DNA of 64,000 bases. Origin: Atrina japonica (taxonomy: Eukaryota > Mollusca > Bivalvia > Pterioida > Pinnidae). Positions 58,811 through 64,000 of the stretch are shown piece after piece. Position 1 is the first letter of the stretch. The number at the start of each line of letters is the position of its first letter. Made by a program: the position numbers and the translations under genes. Under the pieces are notes generated by a model, which saw only the letters and a list, made by a program, of their open reading frames with translations, was not told where the DNA came from and did not search any database. The stretch spans positions 4,177,501 to 4,241,500 of the forward strand of contig BROG01000002.1 in assembly GCA_030159075.1 (NCBI GenBank), written 5' to 3'.

Positions 58811-60334
58811 ACTGAAAAATTTCGTCTAATGGGAAGTTTTCATGACTGGTTAACATATTTGGAATCCTTTCCATCACGTTTGCGGCAGAAATTTCTTCTG
58901 AATGATTTACTATAACACGCACTAGGGAAGATGTTTTGTTTAAAACAAAGTTGAACATGTTTTCTAATTCCTTGAATAATTCAGACAGGCTGAAGTTCCT
59001 GTCGATTGAACTTCACATGATAATCTCTATCTATTGCCCAGTTTTCTGGAAAGTTCTCTCTCCTACTTTACGGAATCTGTATGAAATAAAATTCTGAACG
59101 ATACTATCGCCACAGTTTGACTATTTGACTGTGGTATCGAAATCCCGGATGGTCCTGCAGTTGGTGAATGTGGCATATGACTACTGACGGGCGACGAGAC
59201 ACGGCTGGATCCCGCCACGGTGGAAGACATCATTGTATTACTAAGCAATGTATTACTTCTGTGGGTATTTTTGTTTATGGTACACCCCATTCAGGAAATC
59301 AAAGTGTATGCGCTTGTGTTCTAAAAGAATTTTTTGTTTTGGCACCTAAACATCTGTAAAATAAGATATAATTTTAAATGAGTGAATTGTAAAGGTTTAG
59401 AATAGATTATTATGTTTAGCGGCACCCCTTACTTTCATATTGGAAATTGTAATCATCTAAAGGTGGTACTTTTGGTAGGGAATTTTGACAGTCAAACAAT
59501 AGATAAATCTTGTGATAGCTTTTATCATAACATTTAAATATTATAAACATTCTATGCAGTGTGTTATATAATTTAATCTGGTGTATCAATTGACAGAAAT
59601 AAATAAATAAAAAACTTCAACTTATCTCTTATAAGTAAATAATGTCTTTACAGCTATTCACTTTCCGTAGTCATTACATTTATAGTCTGATGTAAATTGT
59701 GTGCAAGTGTACACGTATATGAGAAAAAATTACCGAAACTGAAAAGATGGATAATAAATAGAATAACTCTAAATCACAAAAATATATTTGTGGATTTAAA
59801 ACTTTATCTTTCTTTATATTCCCATTACTTCTTTTTTTTCATTTATTAAAACGTTTCTCAATCTCAATTATTTAAATTCATTTCCTAAATTGTCGGGATA
59901 ATTAGAAACCGTAGATAATTTTTGCTTACCTCTGAACTGGGTGGATTTTCAACTCATGGTATCATGATTACATGGCTTCAGCTGTTTACATACGTATTCG
60001 TTTTGCATATCGTTTTCTTTTGTAATCGCTGTTTATGACGTCATTGGCACTCTTACGGAACTTTTTTGCTTTTTTTCCATTTCAACTTTACATCTCCTCA
60101 TGCAGAATTTTGTTTATGTCACTAAAAAGTATTATTAATTACTGCATTCGTATTATTTGCGTATAATGTATGCTTTTTAACACGAATGCAGATTCCTGTC
60201 AACAAGAACTAAATAATTACATAATGACATTCACAGATGACCTAACTGACAGTCCTACCTAAGTTGAATTTATAATTAACCTAAATAATGACTAATATCA
60301 TTTATACATTAATTTATGCTAATTTTTCAAACCT
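58811..60334. other. Probable Polinton-derived flank and intergenic DNA
   Basis: The minus strand at 59063-59290 has a Ser/Pro-rich frame (HSPTAGPSGISIPQ) that could be the start of the same polymerase ORF; not certain. From 59300 on the sequence is AT-rich with no recognised gene. Confidence 0.4.
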
Positions 60335-60515
60335 GGCTATTAAGACCGCCTGATTGACTGACACACTGAGTGGTTTGATTTGTGAGGTGGTCTCTTAAGT
60401 GAGGTTCTGTACTGATTAGATATTTATCAAGAAACTGAAAACTTGTGGTCTGAGTGTGAGGTGCTTTCCTAAGCGAGTTGTTCTTTAAGTGAGGTTCCAC
60501 TGTATAACATTGATG
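60335..60515 (+). repeat. Interspersed repeat, second copy of the 12285 family
   Basis: Shares GAGGTGGTCTCTTAAGTGAG, GTTCTGTACTGATTAGATA and GTGAGGTTCCACTGTAT with 12285-12465. Confidence 0.7.
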
Positions 60516-61726
60516 AATGACCCTTATGCTAATTTAAACTCATCTGTGACGTCATTTGAATTTCATATATGACATATATAAATTAAGTTAATTTATGCAA
60601 ATTATTCGGATGTGAAGAGCGTAAATAGCAGCAACACCCGAGCCAATTGGAGACCCGGGTCCACTGAGTGACAAACCGCATCCTATGGACTTGCACTCAA
60701 ATATATGAGTACGAGCTGTCCAAGACAATGCACGCCCGAAATTCATAGGGTAATATTATATCTGACTTGGTACGAATTGACTTGGGTACGAGTCGTCCAG
60801 TAATCCTAAATAGTATATTTAAACACGGAAATTATCGGCCCGTTTTAGCATGTTATTCTATCAAAGAAATCGATAAAATCAATAAATTCCGTGTAGGTTG
60901 GATTTACTTAAAACACATTCTATTCTTTTTTTATGAAAACAAACTGATATCGATAACAAACGACTACGCAGGTGAACTATCCGATGTAAGGTAGCCCGAC
61001 CAACACGAATTTTTGGTGGGGTGCCACTGATATCAATTATTATTTTCACACTCGTATTACTCGCAACATAATAAAAAAGCTGAAGACAATATTAAAATGA
61101 TGAATATAGATTTCTTTTAATCAGGCTTTCTGTTGCCTCAATGGAATCTACGCTAACGACTAGTTTCTTATATTTCTTTATTATAGTGGTACATTCATAG
61201 ATATTTATATCTTTTCATGAAAATCAGCGCATGATCGGAAAAAAACATCATCACATGGTGACGATTTATAATACGCCTGTAGGCTGTATGGCGGTGAACA
61301 TGGGATAAATACAGAAGGGTGCATTTTTTTTTTTAATGAAATTATATGACATTTATAGAGATCAAAATGATCAATTTTCAGTCACTTTTAATGAATGAAA
61401 TACACAACGTCGTTTAACTGAAATCGTTTCATTTTATTATTACTCTTTTGTGGGTATCAACGATATTAGGCTTTATGCATCGCTGATGGTATGATATAGT
61501 TATTAAGAGATAAATTAGATAAACAGGGAATTGTGACATAAAAAAGTTTGAATTTTCTGTTACAATGTATGCATAACACAAAATACAACTAATTTACCTC
61601 TATCTAAATGCTGGTATAGGATATGTTCACATAAAAACACAAAACAAGAGATGACAGGCTTCAACTATTGTCAGTGCTAAACTGTAAATTGTAATTGCCA
61701 TATGTTACATTAAGCCTGTACACGAT
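60516..61726. other. Intergenic, no gene recognised
   Basis: AT-rich. A short GC-richer patch at 60600-60790 (ACCCGAGCCAATTGGAGACC) has no identifiable function. The 75-codon frame at 60767-60994 has no known motif. Confidence 0.4.
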
Positions 61727-61849
61727 TTTTTTTTTTTTTTTTAATAAATTTTATTATGGTACATGGCCAGGGTTTTGACATCAACCCCTACAACTCCAAC
61801 TCCACCTGGCTAGGGAGTACGAAGATCTCATATGTCTGGGTGACCAAAT

Positions 61850-61927
<78 letters not shown>

Positions 61928-63716
61928 CAAAAATCAAAAACATCAAACACACATTATAGAGCTACGCAAATGCACAAGGAACAAATACTAATAACACTAA
62001 TCATGCCAATGATAAAGTACAAAATCACAAATATTATATTGCCCTCAGCCAACAAAAAGGGAGTTGAAGGGCTCACACAGATGAATATACACACATTCAT
62101 AATAATTATAAATGATATACTAGTTTTCCTGTATTAATTTTTCAAAAAGTTCTATATTCTTGGGAAATCTATTTTGATTTATTTCTAATTTATCAAATTT
62201 TTAATTGCAGCTTTAGCTTGATTTACAGATAGTGTTTTCTTTTTGTATTTTGTGTTATATATATATTTTTTTATTGTTAAAATTATAAGATTACTTATCT
62301 CAGAGTACTGTGTTTTATCTGTAATACCAAATATTATATTAAATTCTGTGAACATAATGTTACAGTTTAAGGAGGCATTGAGCCAATGTTCAATTTCTGA
62401 TATTAAAATTCTAGTTTTTGGACAGCTCCAGAATAAGTGTTTCAATGTCTCTGTTGATGTTTGGCATAGGTCACATAAATCGTTGTTTATTATGTTTATT
62501 TTTTTGAGATATTGATTTGTTGCTAGTATACGGTGATTAATTCTGTATTGTAACCATTTTATGTTTGAATTTATTGACAGTCGAAAAGGCAGATCATAAT
62601 TTTTTTTCCATTCTAAATCATTTCTGTTTAATTGTTCCTCCCATTTTGACTGACTATTTGATATATTTATTTTATTTTTTATAAGTGTATTATATATGTT
62701 TTAGTGCCTCTTGCATTTGACATGATAATTGTTAAATTATATGGTATAACTGGTCCTGTGATCAATTTGTTTCTCAGTTCATTTACATTTCAATGTACTT
62801 GTAATCTTTTAATGTTATTTTTTATTGCAAGATATGCTAAAAAATGGCCTAAATTTGTATTTTTCTTGTAATTCAGTATAAGTTAATGTTTTAGTGTATT
62901 ATTTTCTGATTTAATTAAATCTTTGATAGTAAATATATTTCTTTCAATCCATTTTTTAAAAATAATTGGTTTATTGTCTGTTTGGATTATATCTGAGTGC
63001 CATATAGGATATTTTGTAAAATCAATGAGATTATGTATATGACTTTGCTGATTGAGCAGAATAAGAGCTAAAAAAAAAACAACATCTTTCCAAAACTTAT
63101 TTTTTGTTTTTTTAATTATGTCATGTAAAAAATTGTTTCCATATAAGGTAATTTGTTTTATGGTTGTATTTGTTTCACTTAGTATTATATTTTTCCATTT
63201 TTTTCAGTCAGTATTCTCCTTACCCATGTTAGTTTGATAGCTGATGCAAAATTTTGGACATGTATCATTTTTAAACCTCCTTCTGAATATTGTTTGATTA
63301 GTATTTCTCTTTTAATTCTATCTGTTGGACCATTCCAAATAAAATGATATAATAGTGTTTTTAAGGTTGCATAAAATTGATCTGATGGATTTGGCAGTGA
63401 CTGAAATAAATGTACTAGTTTGGGTAATAGGAGAGATTTTATAATGGTTATTTTTCCTATGGGACTTATGAATCGCTTTTTCCATTGTCTAATTATTTGT
63501 TCAATTTCTTTGAATTTTTGTAAAAAGTTGATATTTGGTATGTTCTCTATATTAACATCAAAGTCAATGCCCAATAATTCAAATTTTGTTTTGTTCCATG
63601 ACAGTCTTCACAAATTAAATATTTATCTTGACTAAATGCTTTAGAGACTATCCAAATTTTGATCCATCTAAAAATATTGTTGTCATCTGCAAACTGACTT
63701 AAAATATATTCTATAT
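61727..63716 (-). mobile_element. LINE (L1/Tx1-like) 3' half with poly(A) tail, decayed
   Basis: Read on the minus strand. 63574-63185 is open and gives GIDFDVNIENIPNINFLQKF, FISPIGKITIIKSLLLPKL, FIWNGPTDRIKREILI and GGLKMIHVQNFASAIKLTWV, the region following the reverse transcriptase palm. 63184-62450 continues with frameshifts (FRLSINSNIKWLQYRINHR), then CDLCQTSTETLKHLFWSC, a CxxC..H....C cluster typical of the LINE C-terminus (open to 62185). The 3' untranslated part contains a (GA)n run and ends with AATAAAATTTATT and a run of about 18 A (T at 61727-61744). The 5' end is lost at the TA/TG microsatellite near 63716. Same family as 1-1045. Confidence 0.85.
61853..61924. repeat. (GA)n microsatellite in the LINE 3' UTR
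   Basis: Pure GA run of 72 bases inside the LINE 3' untranslated region. Confidence 0.97.
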
Positions 63717-63718
63717 AT

Positions 63719-64000
<282 letters not shown>

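Overview
The window looks like nuclear DNA of an animal, most likely a mollusc and probably a bivalve. It is AT-rich, every recognisable gene is split by GT-AG introns, there are many long AT, CT and CA microsatellites, and the interspersed repeats (tRNA-derived SINEs with a TCGGATGAGAC core, Polinton, LINE and Penelope-like fragments) are of the kind found in lophotrochozoan genomes. The taxonomic call is inference. No bacterial-style operon, CRISPR array or rRNA is visible.

The only intact protein genes are three tandem cytosolic sulfotransferase (SULT) genes, all on the minus strand, each with five exons in identical intron phases (1,1,0,1): gene A (15290-21866, 299 aa), gene B (28820-34971, 307 aa) and gene C (48003-54368, 307 aa). 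All three keep the PAPS-binding loop, the catalytic His, the 3'-phosphate-binding Arg/Ser block and the C-terminal RKGxxGDWK and KxxxTVxxxE motifs. A decayed fourth copy survives as a single last exon at 6880-6982. Genes B and C lie in a roughly 13-kb tandem segmental duplication (about 23.07-36.01 kb and 42.75-56.06 kb) that also carries intergenic repeats. Their coding differences are lopsided: 9 replacement and 0 silent in exon 1, none in exon 3.

Layout. 1-6.9 kb: LINE remnants, SINE, microsatellites. 6.9-15.3 kb: relic SULT exon, a terminal-inverted-repeat element, inverted minisatellites, SINEs. 15.3-21.9 kb: gene A. 22-28.8 kb: repeat block X, foldbacks, a Penelope-like reverse transcriptase fragment. 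28.8-36 kb: gene B and its upstream minisatellite. 36-42.7 kb: another Penelope-like fragment, a 168-bp tandem duplication and a 30-bp minisatellite with a 332-bp higher-order period. 42.75-48 kb: block X again with an inserted reverse transcriptase fragment, and a 24-bp minisatellite. 48-56 kb: gene C. 56-59.3 kb: Polinton DNA polymerase B pieces in opposite orientations around another Penelope-like fragment. 61.7-63.7 kb: a decayed LINE with a poly(A) tail.

The most interesting object is in intron 4 of gene C: a small tandem element (49721-50287, 346-bp repeat) whose units each carry a type I hammerhead self-cleaving ribozyme motif. The first (49876-49921) has every conserved core base, a perfect 6-bp stem I and a GUC cleavage triplet; the second and the other dispersed copies are mutated. 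Its architecture matches the small hammerhead retroelements called retrozymes. The Penelope-like reverse transcriptase fragments nearby are a plausible source of mobilising enzyme, but that link is inference.
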